Shown here piece after piece: positions 36,447 through 44,588 of a stretch of DNA of 64,000 nucleotides. The stretch lies in the NCBI RefSeq assembly GCF_021545845.1, contig NZ_CP088923.1:2852001-2916000 (forward strand). Reading direction: 5' to 3'. Numbering within the stretch: the first letter of the stretch is position 1; each line of letters begins with the position of its first letter. Origin of the DNA: Rhodanobacter thiooxydans. GTDB taxonomy: Bacteria > Pseudomonadota > Gammaproteobacteria > Xanthomonadales > Rhodanobacteraceae. The notes under the pieces were generated by a model, which did no database searches, was not told the origin of the DNA, and saw only the letters and a list, made by a program, of their open reading frames with translations. The position numbers and the translations under genes were made by a program.

Positions 36447-37021
36447 GCATCGCCGGACGCCAGCGACTGGCGCCGGCCTTCGCCGCCGTGCTGTTCGTAG
36501 CCCTGCTGCTGCTGCCGGCGCGGGCGTGGCTGGAGGGCAGCATGACCCTGCAGATGCTGGTGCAGATCCCGCTGCTGATCGGCGTCGGCTACCTGCTGCC
36601 GGCCGCGCTGCCGCCGCGGCTCGACGCCAGCATCGCGCGCTGGAACCACCACGGCATCACCAGCCTGGTGCTGGCCAGCCTGGCTGGCATGTTCTGGATG
36701 CTACCGCGCTCGCTGGATGCCGCCGCCAGCGAGGCCTGGATGGCGTTCGCCAAATTCACCAGCGTACCGCTGCTGATCGGCCTGCCGCTGGGGCTGGGCT
36801 GGCCGCGCATGGGTTTCGTGGTACGCGGCGTGTTCCTGCTCGAACTGATCGCCACGTTTTTCCGGCTGGGCTGGCTGTATCTGGTCTCGCCGATACGTTT
36901 GTGCAACAACTACCTGCTCGACGACCAGCAGCACTCGGGCGAAGCCATGCTGGTGATCGGCAGCCTCCTGCTGGCCGGCGTGACCATCAAGCTTTTGTGG
37001 GGGCGCTTCAACTCGACTTGA
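36443..37021 (+). CDS. Multi-span membrane protein of the ba3 oxidase operon
   Basis: Protein of 192 residues with five predicted helices (for example FAAVLFVALLLLPARAWL, LLIGVGYLLPAAL, LVLASLAGMFWML, and LVIGSLLLAGVTIKLLW). The ATG overlaps the SCO stop, so it belongs to the same operon. No motif is recognised. Small membrane proteins after ba3 oxidase genes are often assembly or accessory subunits, but this cannot be shown here. Confidence 0.7.
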   Translation: MSIAGRQRLAPAFAAVLFVALLLLPARAWLEGSMTLQMLVQIPLLIGVGYLLPAALPPRLDASIARWNHHGITSLVLASLAGMFWMLPRSLDAAASEAWMAFAKFTSVPLLIGLPLGLGWPRMGFVVRGVFLLELIATFFRLGWLYLVSPIRLCNNYLLDDQQHSGEAMLVIGSLLLAGVTIKLLWGRFNST

Positions 37022-37039
37022 CGGGCCGCCGGCACCACG

Positions 37040-37351
37040 TCAGCCAATACCTGCCAGCCGGAGCAGCGCCGCCACGAGCGCGCCCGCAACCACCACCAGC
37101 AGGAACGGCGCGCGCAGCCACAGAGCGGCAGCGGCGGCGAGCAAGGCGCCGAGCCGGGCGTCGAATGCCAACACCGGGCCGGCGCTGAACGTGTTCATCG
37201 CGGTCAGCGAAGCCAGCAGGCCGATCGTCAGCGTGCCGGCCACCCGGCTCATGTGTTCGTTCTCCAGCCAGCGCGCAGGCACCAGGTAACCGGCCAGCTT
37301 GATCGCGTACGCCGCCGCACTGGCCAGCAACAGCCATCCCCACAGCGCCAT
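37040..37351 (-). CDS. azlD: AzlD family branched-chain amino acid exporter subunit
   Basis: Small membrane protein of 103 residues with four helices (LLLASAAAYAIKLAGYL, GTLTIGLLASLTAMN, ARLGALLAAAAALWL, FLLVVVAGALVAALL), typical of AzlD. Its ATG overlaps the azlC stop (TGATG). AzlCD pairs export branched-chain amino acids. Confidence 0.85.
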   Translation of the reverse strand: MALWGWLLLASAAAYAIKLAGYLVPARWLENEHMSRVAGTLTIGLLASLTAMNTFSAGPVLAFDARLGALLAAAAALWLRAPFLLVVVAGALVAALLRLAGIG

Positions 37352-38091
37352 CAGCGGTGCTCCTGCGGCGGTGTGTCGGCACCATCGAAACCGACCGGAT
37401 CGACGTCCGGCTCCAGCCCCTCGTCCGCCGGCCCGCGACTGAACCAGCCCCACAGCGCCGCGACCAGTGCAGCGAGCAGGATCGGCACGCCCGGCGGCAC
37501 CCGCGGCATCGCCAGCACGGTCACCAGCGCGCAGACCACGGCCAGCGCCACCGGCTCGCGGGCGCGCAGGCGCGGCCACAGCAGGCCGAGGAACGCGGCC
37601 ACCGCCGCGCCGTCCAGGCCCCAGCGGCGGGGATCGCCCAGCGCGTCACCGAGCAGCGCGCCGGCCAGGGTGAACAGGTTCCACAGCACGAACACACCCA
37701 GCCCCGCGCTCCAGAAGCCGCGGCGCTGCTCGCCGGGATCGAGCTGGCCCGCGGCGGTGGCGGCAGATTCATCGATGGTGAGCTGGGCGGCAAGCAGCCG
37801 GCGCCAGCCGCGCGGCCTGAGCATGCGGTTCAGCTGCATGCCGTAGACTGCGTTGCGCACGCCCAGCAAGGTGGCCGCTCCGAACGCTGCCGAACCGGCG
37901 CCGCCGCCGGCCAGCACGCCGATGAAGGCGAACTGCGAACCGCCGGTGAACATCAGCGCGCTCAGCGCCACCGTCTGCCACACGCCGAGCCCGGAAGCGA
38001 CGCCGAGCGCGCCGAACGACACGCCGTACAACCCGGTCGCCACGGCAATCGAGAGGCCAATCTTCACGGCGGGGGACAGCGCGGGGCTCAC
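37351..38091 (-). CDS. azlC: AzlC family branched-chain amino acid exporter
   Basis: Membrane protein of 246 residues with about seven helices. Family marks are GVSFGALGVASGLG, SALMFTGGSQFAFIGVL and LGVRNAVYGMQLNRML. With the overlapping azlD gene it forms a two-component exporter for branched-chain amino acids or analogues. It is divergent from the marR gene, and the AT-rich operator region lies between them. Confidence 0.88.
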   Translation of the reverse strand: MSPALSPAVKIGLSIAVATGLYGVSFGALGVASGLGVWQTVALSALMFTGGSQFAFIGVLAGGGAGSAAFGAATLLGVRNAVYGMQLNRMLRPRGWRRLLAAQLTIDESAATAAGQLDPGEQRRGFWSAGLGVFVLWNLFTLAGALLGDALGDPRRWGLDGAAVAAFLGLLWPRLRAREPVALAVVCALVTVLAMPRVPPGVPILLAALVAALWGWFSRGPADEGLEPDVDPVGFDGADTPPQEHR

Positions 38092-38159
38092 CGGCGGATT
38101 TTATCCCATCGGCCCTCCGTCCTGCGGGATCGCCGCCCTCTTTCTCTTTTTAGTACATT

Positions 38160-38174
38160 ACTGTAATATACAGT
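38160..38174. promoter_or_regulatory. Candidate MarR operator palindrome
   Basis: ACTGTA-ATA-TACAGT, perfect 6-bp arms, in an AT-rich island 24 bases before the marR start. MarR regulators usually bind such palindromes at their own promoter, and the downstream efflux genes overlap marR, so autoregulation of the whole operon is likely. It also lies 68 bases upstream of azlC. Confidence 0.65.
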
Positions 38175-38198
38175 TATGGAAACAATCACAACGAAGAT

Positions 38199-38693
38199 AT
38201 GAGCGACTTCTTGGCCATCGAACAGAAGCTCGCGGTCAGCACGCGCAGGCACCGCGGCTTCCCCCGCGACCAGGCCATGCTGGTACGCATGGTGAAGCTG
38301 CTGCACAAGCTGTTCAGCGACCACGCCAACCTGCTGCTGCGCGCGCATGACCTGACCCACCCGGAATACAACGTGCTGATGATGCTCGACGGCAGCAAGG
38401 GCGGGCTGAGTCCGTCGCAGCTCGGCGAAGCGACCAGCGAGAAGTCGTCGAACACCACCCGCCTGATCGACCAGCTGCTGGCCAAGGGCCTGCTCACCCG
38501 CTCGCCCAGCAACGGGGACCGCCGCAAGCTGCTGGTGCAGCTCACCGACGAAGGCGAGGCGCTGATCCGGCAGGTGGTGCCGGCGGTCACCCTGCAGCTG
38601 CAGGGCTTCTTCGCCGGCATCACCGACGCCCAGCGCAGCCAGCTGGAACACCTGCTGAAGAAGGTGCTGCGCGGGGTGGAGTCGCAGGGATGA
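38199..38693 (+). CDS. MarR family transcriptional regulator
   Basis: Protein of 164 residues with the MarR winged helix: LTHPEYNVLMMLDGSK, LSPSQLGEATSEKSSNTTRLIDQL and the wing RSPSNGDRRKLLVQLT. The stop overlaps the ATG of the FUSC gene (ATGA). It is probably a repressor of the efflux operon that responds to an aromatic or phenolic compound, as is common for MarR-FUSC pairs; this is inferred from context. Confidence 0.9.
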   Translation: MSDFLAIEQKLAVSTRRHRGFPRDQAMLVRMVKLLHKLFSDHANLLLRAHDLTHPEYNVLMMLDGSKGGLSPSQLGEATSEKSSNTTRLIDQLLAKGLLTRSPSNGDRRKLLVQLTDEGEALIRQVVPAVTLQLQGFFAGITDAQRSQLEHLLKKVLRGVESQG

Positions 38694-40837
38694 GCAACGC
38701 CGCGAGCGCGGAACTGCCGGCAACGCCGGCGCCGTCCTGGCGCCAGCAGATCGCCCACGCCATGGCCGGCGAGAAGGCCGCGTGGCTGTTCGTCCTCAAG
38801 ACCCTGCTGGCGATCTACCTCACCGGCTGGCTGGCGATGCGACTGCAACTGGGCTCACCGTCGGTGGCGATGGTCACCGTGATCGTGGTGATGAACCGGC
38901 AGTCGGGCATGGTGCTGGCCAAGAGTCTCTATCGCGGTCTGGGCACCCTGCTCGGCTGCACTGGCGCCATCCTGGCGGTGGCGCTGTTCCCGCAGCAGCC
39001 GTTGCCGCTGGTGCTGTTCATCTCGCTGTGGGCCGGGCTGTGCGCCGGCGGTGCGGTGCTGTTCCGCCACTTCCGCGCCTATGCCTTCGTGCTGGCCGGC
39101 TATACCGCAGCGATGATCGTGCTGCCGGCCATGCACCATCCGGTCAACGTGTTCGACAGCGCGTTCGCGCGCACCTCCGAGGTGCTGCTGGGCCTGCTGG
39201 TGGCCAGCGTGGTGTTCGACGCGGTGTTCCCGGTCCGCCTGCGCGGCGACCTGCGCGGCAGCGCCGACCGCAACTTCGACGGCTTCCTGGATTTCATCCG
39301 CGACAGCAGCCGCGGCGCGCTGGTCGACCATGAGGCGATGGAGCGCACGCAGATGCGCGTGGTGCGCGGTGCACTCGGCTTCGAGGACCTGCGCACCGCC
39401 GCGTTCTTCGACGACCCTTCCCTGCGCACCCGCAACGGCGTACTGAAGCTGCTCAACCAGCGCTTCATGGTCTCGGCTTCGCGCTTCCAGTTACTGCATC
39501 ACCTGATCGACCGCCTGCGGCGCAAGGGCTCGACCGCCGCCGTGCAGGCGTTGATGCGCCTGCTACGCCCACTGGGCGATGCACTGGACCAGCGTGCCAC
39601 GCGCGACGACCTGGACCGGCTGGCCGACGAGCTTGCCGCCTGCCGTCGACGGATCGTCATGCAGGCGACGCACGAGCGCGCCGCGCTGGAGCCGCCCTGC
39701 CACGACGACTTCGATACCGGCTACGCGCTGATCCGCCGCTTTCTCGACGAACTGCGCGACTACGTGCGCATCAAGGCCCACCTGGACCTGGGCCGCCGCG
39801 CCGGCAAGCCCTTGCCGCGAGCGCGTGGCCGCGTGCACTTCGCCCGTACCAACGACAGCCATGCCGTGATGCTGGCGATGCTGCGTTCGGCGGCAGTGAC
39901 CCTGGTGCTGTCGCTGTTGTGGCTCTCCAGCGGCTGGACCGGCGGCGGCATCGTCCTGTTTGGTCTGGTGGCGCTGATCTCGATGGCCTCGGCGGCGCCG
40001 GATCCGGTGTTCGTCTCCAAGCGCATCGCAGCCGGCCACCTGCTGGCGCCGATCGTGGCGCTGCCCACCTACAGCGTGCTGCCGTTGCTGCCCACCTACC
40101 CGCTGCTGGTGCTCGGCACGCTGCCGCTGCTGATGCTGTCGCTGTACCTGGTCACCCGGCCCAGGCTGGCCATCATCGGCACCGCCATGAGCGTGGGCAT
40201 CCTGGTCGCGCTGGCGATCGGCGAGGCGCCGCACGTCGATGCGCCGATGTATCTCAACAGCGGGCTGACTTTCGCGGTGGGCGCCTGCCTTGCGGTGGCG
40301 ATCTTCAAGCTGATTCCCTCGGGCCACGGCAGCAAGGGGCGTCGTCGCCGGTTGCTGCGCCGCCTGCGCGGGCTGGTCCGGCTTGCCGCCAGCGCGCCGC
40401 TGCCGGGCCTGCTGCCGCGTTTCGAAAGCCTCGCCCGCGACCTGTTCCAGCAGATCGTGGCGCAGACCCGGCCGGGCAGTCGGCATTCGCACGAACTGCT
40501 GGGCTGGGCCCTGATGGTGCATGAAACCGGCCACACCCTGATCGAGCTGCGCCACGACCTGGCCGAACAAGCGCCGCCGCCCGCGCTGCACGCCGACCTC
40601 GCCGCCGCGCTGGACGCGCTGGCCCGCGTCTACGAACGGCTGGACCCGGCCGACCGCGCCGCTGCGCTCGCCCGCATCCGCCATGTCCTGGCGCAGATCG
40701 ACTTCACTCACCCGACGCTGCGCGAACACCTGCACCTGCTGCTGGGCGCACTGGAGGACGGCGATTCCATGCTGGCCGCCGGCGTCGCCCGCCAGCACCG
40801 TCTGCAGCGTTCGCCGGGAGCCGCCCATGCCGTATGA
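38690..40837 (+). CDS. FUSC family aromatic-acid efflux permease (AaeB-like)
   Basis: Inner-membrane protein of 715 residues. Two sets of about five to six helices (roughly residues 25-180 and 390-540) flank a cytoplasmic helical domain (180-380), with another soluble domain at the C-terminus. VTVIVVMNRQSGMVLAKS and the YRGLGTLLGCTGAIL segment are FUSC marks. E. coli AaeB exports p-hydroxybenzoate with the adaptor AaeA. Here the following genes encode DUF1656 and HlyD-type partners, so the system is complete except for an outer-membrane channel. Confidence 0.9.
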   Translation: MSNAASAELPATPAPSWRQQIAHAMAGEKAAWLFVLKTLLAIYLTGWLAMRLQLGSPSVAMVTVIVVMNRQSGMVLAKSLYRGLGTLLGCTGAILAVALFPQQPLPLVLFISLWAGLCAGGAVLFRHFRAYAFVLAGYTAAMIVLPAMHHPVNVFDSAFARTSEVLLGLLVASVVFDAVFPVRLRGDLRGSADRNFDGFLDFIRDSSRGALVDHEAMERTQMRVVRGALGFEDLRTAAFFDDPSLRTRNGVLKLLNQRFMVSASRFQLLHHLIDRLRRKGSTAAVQALMRLLRPLGDALDQRATRDDLDRLADELAACRRRIVMQATHERAALEPPCHDDFDTGYALIRRFLDELRDYVRIKAHLDLGRRAGKPLPRARGRVHFARTNDSHAVMLAMLRSAAVTLVLSLLWLSSGWTGGGIVLFGLVALISMASAAPDPVFVSKRIAAGHLLAPIVALPTYSVLPLLPTYPLLVLGTLPLLMLSLYLVTRPRLAIIGTAMSVGILVALAIGEAPHVDAPMYLNSGLTFAVGACLAVAIFKLIPSGHGSKGRRRRLLRRLRGLVRLAASAPLPGLLPRFESLARDLFQQIVAQTRPGSRHSHELLGWALMVHETGHTLIELRHDLAEQAPPPALHADLAAALDALARVYERLDPADRAAALARIRHVLAQIDFTHPTLREHLHLLLGALEDGDSMLAAGVARQHRLQRSPGAAHAV

Positions 40838-41027
40838 AGTCTCCCTCGGCGGCATCTACTTTCCCGGTGTGCTGGTGCTCGCCGTCCTGCTGCTGCCCGT
40901 GCTGTGGCTGCTCGACCACCTGCTCGGCCGCATCGGCCTCTACCGTCATGCGACACATCCGTCGCTGCTGCGCATCGCGCTGTTTGCCGGCGTCTGCAGC
41001 GTGGCGACGCTAGCCATGTTTTCCTGA
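40827..41027 (+). CDS. DUF1656 small membrane protein (AaeX-like)
   Basis: Protein of 66 residues with two helices (FPGVLVLAVLLLPVLWLL and IALFAGVCSVATLAMF). It overlaps the end of the FUSC gene by 11 bases and precedes the adaptor gene by 12. Its position and length match AaeX, a small component of aromatic-acid efflux systems with no known role. Confidence 0.85.
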   Translation: MPYEVSLGGIYFPGVLVLAVLLLPVLWLLDHLLGRIGLYRHATHPSLLRIALFAGVCSVATLAMFS

Positions 41028-41039
41028 GGTATCCCTGTC

Positions 41040-42041
41040 ATGAGAAGTACAACCCTGATCCGTGCCGGCTTCACCGCCGCGATGGTGCTGCTGGCGGCGG
41101 CGACCGCGTACGCCGCCTGGCAACACTACATGTTGTCACCGTGGACCCGCGACGCGCGTGTCCGCGCCGAAGTGGTGCGCATCGCGCCGGATGTCTCCGG
41201 CCTGATCACCCGCGTCGCGGTGAAGGACAACCAGCCGGTGAAGAAAGGCGACCTGCTGTTCGTGGTGGACCGCGACCGCTACCAGCTGATCGCCGACCAG
41301 GCCGAGGCCGACCTCGCCGCCGCCGAAGCCGCCGCGGCGGCCGCCGGCGCGAACACCTCGGCCGCCGCCGCTGGCGCGCAGGCCAGCGAGGCCGAGGCCG
41401 CCATGCGCCGCCTGCAGGCACAACGTCGCGACCGGCTGGGCGACGTGATTTCGCGCGAGGCGCGCGACGATGCCTCCGCCGCGGCCGAAGCAGCCCGCGC
41501 CAACTGGCGCCAGGCGCAGGCCGGGCGCAGCGCCGCCAGTGCCAGCCAGCGGCGCGCCCTGGTCGCAGTGCGCCAGGCGCGCATCGCGCTGGAGCGTGCG
41601 CAGCTCGATCTGGCCCGCACCGAAGTGCGCGCACCCAGCGACGGCACCATCACCAACCTCGACCTGCGCGCCGGCGACTTCGCCGACACGGGCAAGCCGC
41701 GCATGGCCCTGGTCCAGCGCGACGACATCTGGATCTATGGCTACTTCGAGGAAACCAAGCTGCCGCAGGTGCACGTCGGCGATCCGGTCGACATCCGCCT
41801 GATGGCCGGCGGCATGCACCTGCGCGGCCACGTCGACAGCGTCGCGGTGGGCATCGCCGACGGCGCCAGCCCCACCAGCGACAGCCTGCTGGCCCAGGTC
41901 GAGCCCACATTCAACTGGATCCGGCTGGCCCAACGGGTGCCGGTGCGCGTGCGCATCGACGCGTCCTCGATCCCGAGCGGGGCCGTGCTCGCCGCCGGCA
42001 TGAGCGCCACCCTAGTCGTGCAGGGAAACCCGCAGAGCTGA
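41040..42041 (+). CDS. HlyD/AaeA-type membrane fusion protein
   Basis: Protein of 333 residues. An N-terminal membrane anchor (FTAAMVLLAAATAYAAW) is followed by a lipoyl half-domain (RVRAEVVRIAPDVSGLI, VKDNQPVKKGDLLFVVD). An Ala/Glu-rich helical hairpin spans about 85-190, then come the second lipoyl half (TEVRAPSDGTITNLDLR) and a beta-barrel domain (WIYGYFEETKLP). It links the FUSC permease to an outer-membrane channel. GAGGTATCCCTGTC precedes the ATG. Confidence 0.92.
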   Translation: MRSTTLIRAGFTAAMVLLAAATAYAAWQHYMLSPWTRDARVRAEVVRIAPDVSGLITRVAVKDNQPVKKGDLLFVVDRDRYQLIADQAEADLAAAEAAAAAAGANTSAAAAGAQASEAEAAMRRLQAQRRDRLGDVISREARDDASAAAEAARANWRQAQAGRSAASASQRRALVAVRQARIALERAQLDLARTEVRAPSDGTITNLDLRAGDFADTGKPRMALVQRDDIWIYGYFEETKLPQVHVGDPVDIRLMAGGMHLRGHVDSVAVGIADGASPTSDSLLAQVEPTFNWIRLAQRVPVRVRIDASSIPSGAVLAAGMSATLVVQGNPQS

Positions 42042-42044
42042 TCG

Positions 42045-43268
42045 TCAGGCCGGCCGTGGCCGGCGCAACAGCCGCAGCGGCGCGGGTACGCCGCCCTGCT
42101 CGGCAGTGAGGCCCGACATCACCAGCCGCCGGAACGGTCGCAGCCGTGCGCCGGCGCCCAGCGCCAGCTTGCGCAGCGCACGCGCCGGGCGGCGGTCGTC
42201 GGTATACAGGCCGGCCAGTGCGTTGGTGGCCAGGTACAGTGGCCGCGTAGCCAGCCGCAGCCGGCGTTCGTAGCGCGCCAGCAGCGCCGGTGCGGCGATG
42301 GACTGGCCGGCGGCCTGCGCGGCGCACAGCTCGCGCGCCAGCAGATCCTGCCCGAGCAGGCCGAAATTGAAGCCGTGCGCAGTGACCGGATGCATGCCCA
42401 CCGCCGCGTCGCCGATCAACGCGAAGCGCTCGGCCACGAAACGCTTCGCGTACACACCCACCAGCGGATAGGCGCAGCGCGGGCCGGCCACGGTCATGCT
42501 GCCCAGCCGGTGCCCGAAACGTTCGGCCATGGCCGCTTCCAGCGCCGCATCGTCCAGCGCCAGCAGCTCGCGCATTGCCGGCGGGGCCAGGGTCAGCACC
42601 ACCGACGAGGTATACGCATCGTGCAACGGCAGCAGGGCCAGGGTCTGGCCGTGACCGAACCACTCCCACGCCACCTGCTCGTGCGGCACCTGGTGGCGCA
42701 TGCGCAGCACCAGCATGGTCTTGCCGAAGTCACGCATCTCCGCGCCAATGCCCATCGCGCGGCGCGTCTCGGAGAAACGGCTGTCCGCCGCTACCACCAG
42801 CTGCGCGTGCAGCATGTCGCCGTTGTCCAGCTCGACCTCGGCGCCGTCGGTACCGGTGCGCACGGCGTCGACCCGCGCGCCGGTGATGCGCTCGACCTCG
42901 CTCAGGCCTGCCACCCCTTCGTATGCGGCGCGGCGGATCGCGTGGTTCGACAGCAGCCAGCCCAGCTGTTCCTTGCCGGCCTCGCCGTGGCGGAACATCA
43001 GGCCGTCGCGGTCGTCGCCGTCGAGCACCATGGCGTCACGCAGCGTGCCGATCTCATCCTCGCGCAGGCGCGCCCACAGACCCAGTTCGCGCAGCAGCCG
43101 TCGCGAGTGGTGGGTGATCGCGATCTCGCGGCCGTCGTCGGCTGGCGCCATCAGCGCCGCCTCTTCCTGCCGCTCCACCAGCGCGATGCGCAGGCCGCTG
43201 CCGGCCAGCGAGCGGGCGAAACACAGCCCGGCAGGGCCGGCCCCGATGACCACGATATCGAACGACAT
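42045..43268 (-). CDS. ubiM: FAD-dependent ubiquinone hydroxylase, UbiM-like
   Basis: Flavoprotein monooxygenase of 407 residues. The FAD-binding start is IVVIGAGPAGLCFARSLAG, the UbiH/VisC marks DGREIAITHHSRR and the second FAD motif GDAAVGMHPVTAHGFNFGL. The DGREIA..THHS and HPVTAHGFN forms fit UbiM, the hydroxylase that replaces UbiH/UbiF in Neisseria and some Xanthomonadales. UbiH or UbiI is the alternative. It would add a ring hydroxyl in ubiquinone synthesis at the inner membrane. It converges on the efflux operon. Confidence 0.75.
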   Translation of the reverse strand: MSFDIVVIGAGPAGLCFARSLAGSGLRIALVERQEEAALMAPADDGREIAITHHSRRLLRELGLWARLREDEIGTLRDAMVLDGDDRDGLMFRHGEAGKEQLGWLLSNHAIRRAAYEGVAGLSEVERITGARVDAVRTGTDGAEVELDNGDMLHAQLVVAADSRFSETRRAMGIGAEMRDFGKTMLVLRMRHQVPHEQVAWEWFGHGQTLALLPLHDAYTSSVVLTLAPPAMRELLALDDAALEAAMAERFGHRLGSMTVAGPRCAYPLVGVYAKRFVAERFALIGDAAVGMHPVTAHGFNFGLLGQDLLARELCAAQAAGQSIAAPALLARYERRLRLATRPLYLATNALAGLYTDDRRPARALRKLALGAGARLRPFRRLVMSGLTAEQGGVPAPLRLLRRPRPA

Positions 43269-43365
43269 GGCAGAACGCTCCTGGGGTTGATCGTCGGCAA
43301 GCGACGAGGCGCGACGCCGGCCCGCGCCGACGCCGATCAGGACAGCATCGCCGGCCGCCGTCGCG

Positions 43366-43605
43366 TCAGCCGCCGCAACCGCCGCAGCAGATCGACGGCA
43401 ACTGCACCACCTGCTTCGGCGCCACCGACCAGCCGACCTGACGCAACACCTCGATCAGGTCCGCCGCCGTCGCCGAGGCGGATACGCGCATCACCAGGCC
43501 GCTCATGTCCAGGTCGGCCACCGCGGTGGGATCGACGTTGAACAGGGCATCCTGCACCACGGCCGGATCAGGGGAGGCCTCGGTCAAGGCAATATGGAAC
43601 TCCAT
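43366..43605 (-). CDS. Small protein with C-terminal Cys-Cys-Gly-Gly-Cys motif
   Basis: Protein of 79 residues; GAGGAAA precedes the ATG at 43605. The body could be a small ferredoxin-like or HMA-like fold (MEFHIALTEASPDPAVV, SGLVMRVSASATAADL) and the protein ends ICCGGCGG. I do not recognise the family. Three Cys in seven residues at the very end suggest metal or cofactor binding. It is transcribed away from a perfect FNR/ANR-type box 75 bases upstream, so low-oxygen control is likely. Confidence 0.7.
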   Translation of the reverse strand: MEFHIALTEASPDPAVVQDALFNVDPTAVADLDMSGLVMRVSASATAADLIEVLRQVGWSVAPKQVVQLPSICCGGCGG

Positions 43606-43679
43606 CGGATTTCCTCGTTTCAGGGGCACCGCATCGGTGCCGTCGACGCCCATATTCGGCACGCTCTCTGGCTGCCACC

Positions 43680-43693
43680 TTGATCCAGATCAA
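43680..43693. promoter_or_regulatory. FNR/ANR-type box between divergent genes
   Basis: TTGATCCAGATCAA matches the FNR/ANR consensus TTGAT-N4-ATCAA exactly. It lies 75 bases from the start of the Cys-motif protein gene and 74 bases from the GST gene start, so it could serve either or both promoters. Confidence 0.75.
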
Positions 43694-43766
43694 GTGCGCA
43701 GCGGGCCATGGCGATCCGGCTGGCGACCATTCATCGCATGGACAATCTCCACAAAAAGGCGCCGCC

Positions 43767-44426
43767 ATGCCCTTGCAGCTCTACGCCCACCGGTTCTCCT
43801 CCTACTGCCAGAAGGTGCTGATCGCGCTGTACGAGAACGGCATTGCGTTCGAATGGCGCGTGCTCACGCCGGACGATGCCGTCACCGACGCCGAGTTCAC
43901 CGCGCTGTGGCCGATCCGCCGCTTTCCCCTGCTGCGCGACGGCGAACGCACGGCGGTCGAGTCGGGCATCATCATCGAGTACCTCGATCGGCATTACCCC
44001 GGTACCGCACCGCTGATTCCCGTCGACGCCGACACCGCGCTCGAAGCACGCGCGATGGACCGCTTCTTCGACCACTACGTGCACACGCCGCTGCAGAAGA
44101 TCGTGTTCGACAGCCTGCGCCCCGCGGCCGACCGCGACCCCTACGGCGTGAAGGAGGCACGTGCCCTGCTCGATACCGCCTACGCCTGGCTGGAGAGGAA
44201 ACTAGCCGGCCGCCATTGGGCCACCGGCGGCGACTTCAGCCTCGCCGACTGCTCCGCCGCGCCTGCGCTGTTCTACGCCGACTGGACCCATCGCATCCCG
44301 GCAAGCTGCATCAACGTCACCGCCTACCGGCAACGCCTGCTGGCGCGCCCCTCGTTCGCCCGCGCGGTGGACGAGGCGCGACCGTACCGCCCGTACTTCC
44401 CGCTCGGCGCACCCGACCGCGACTGA
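43767..44426 (+). CDS. Glutathione S-transferase family protein
   Basis: Protein of 219 residues. N-terminal thioredoxin-like domain (QLYAHRFSSYCQKVLIALYE, with Ser or Cys as the likely thiol-activating residue; RRFPLLRDGE; ESGIIIEYLD) and an all-helical C-terminal domain (LAGRHWATGGDFSLADCSA). AAAAAGG precedes the ATG at 43767. Substrate unknown. It is probably under the FNR/ANR-type box upstream. Confidence 0.9.
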   Translation: MPLQLYAHRFSSYCQKVLIALYENGIAFEWRVLTPDDAVTDAEFTALWPIRRFPLLRDGERTAVESGIIIEYLDRHYPGTAPLIPVDADTALEARAMDRFFDHYVHTPLQKIVFDSLRPAADRDPYGVKEARALLDTAYAWLERKLAGRHWATGGDFSLADCSAAPALFYADWTHRIPASCINVTAYRQRLLARPSFARAVDEARPYRPYFPLGAPDRD

Positions 44427-44588
44427 GGTGGGCGCCATCGGCCGCAACATCGAGCTCGCCATGCCCCCGCTTCGTAGAGCGGGCACCGCCCGCCGCTCTT
44501 GATGGTGCGCACCGTTGAAAAGCGCGGCGGGCCGTGCCCGCCCTACGAAACCGGCGCGGACCGCGCCACCTGCCGCGGTTACGGTGCG

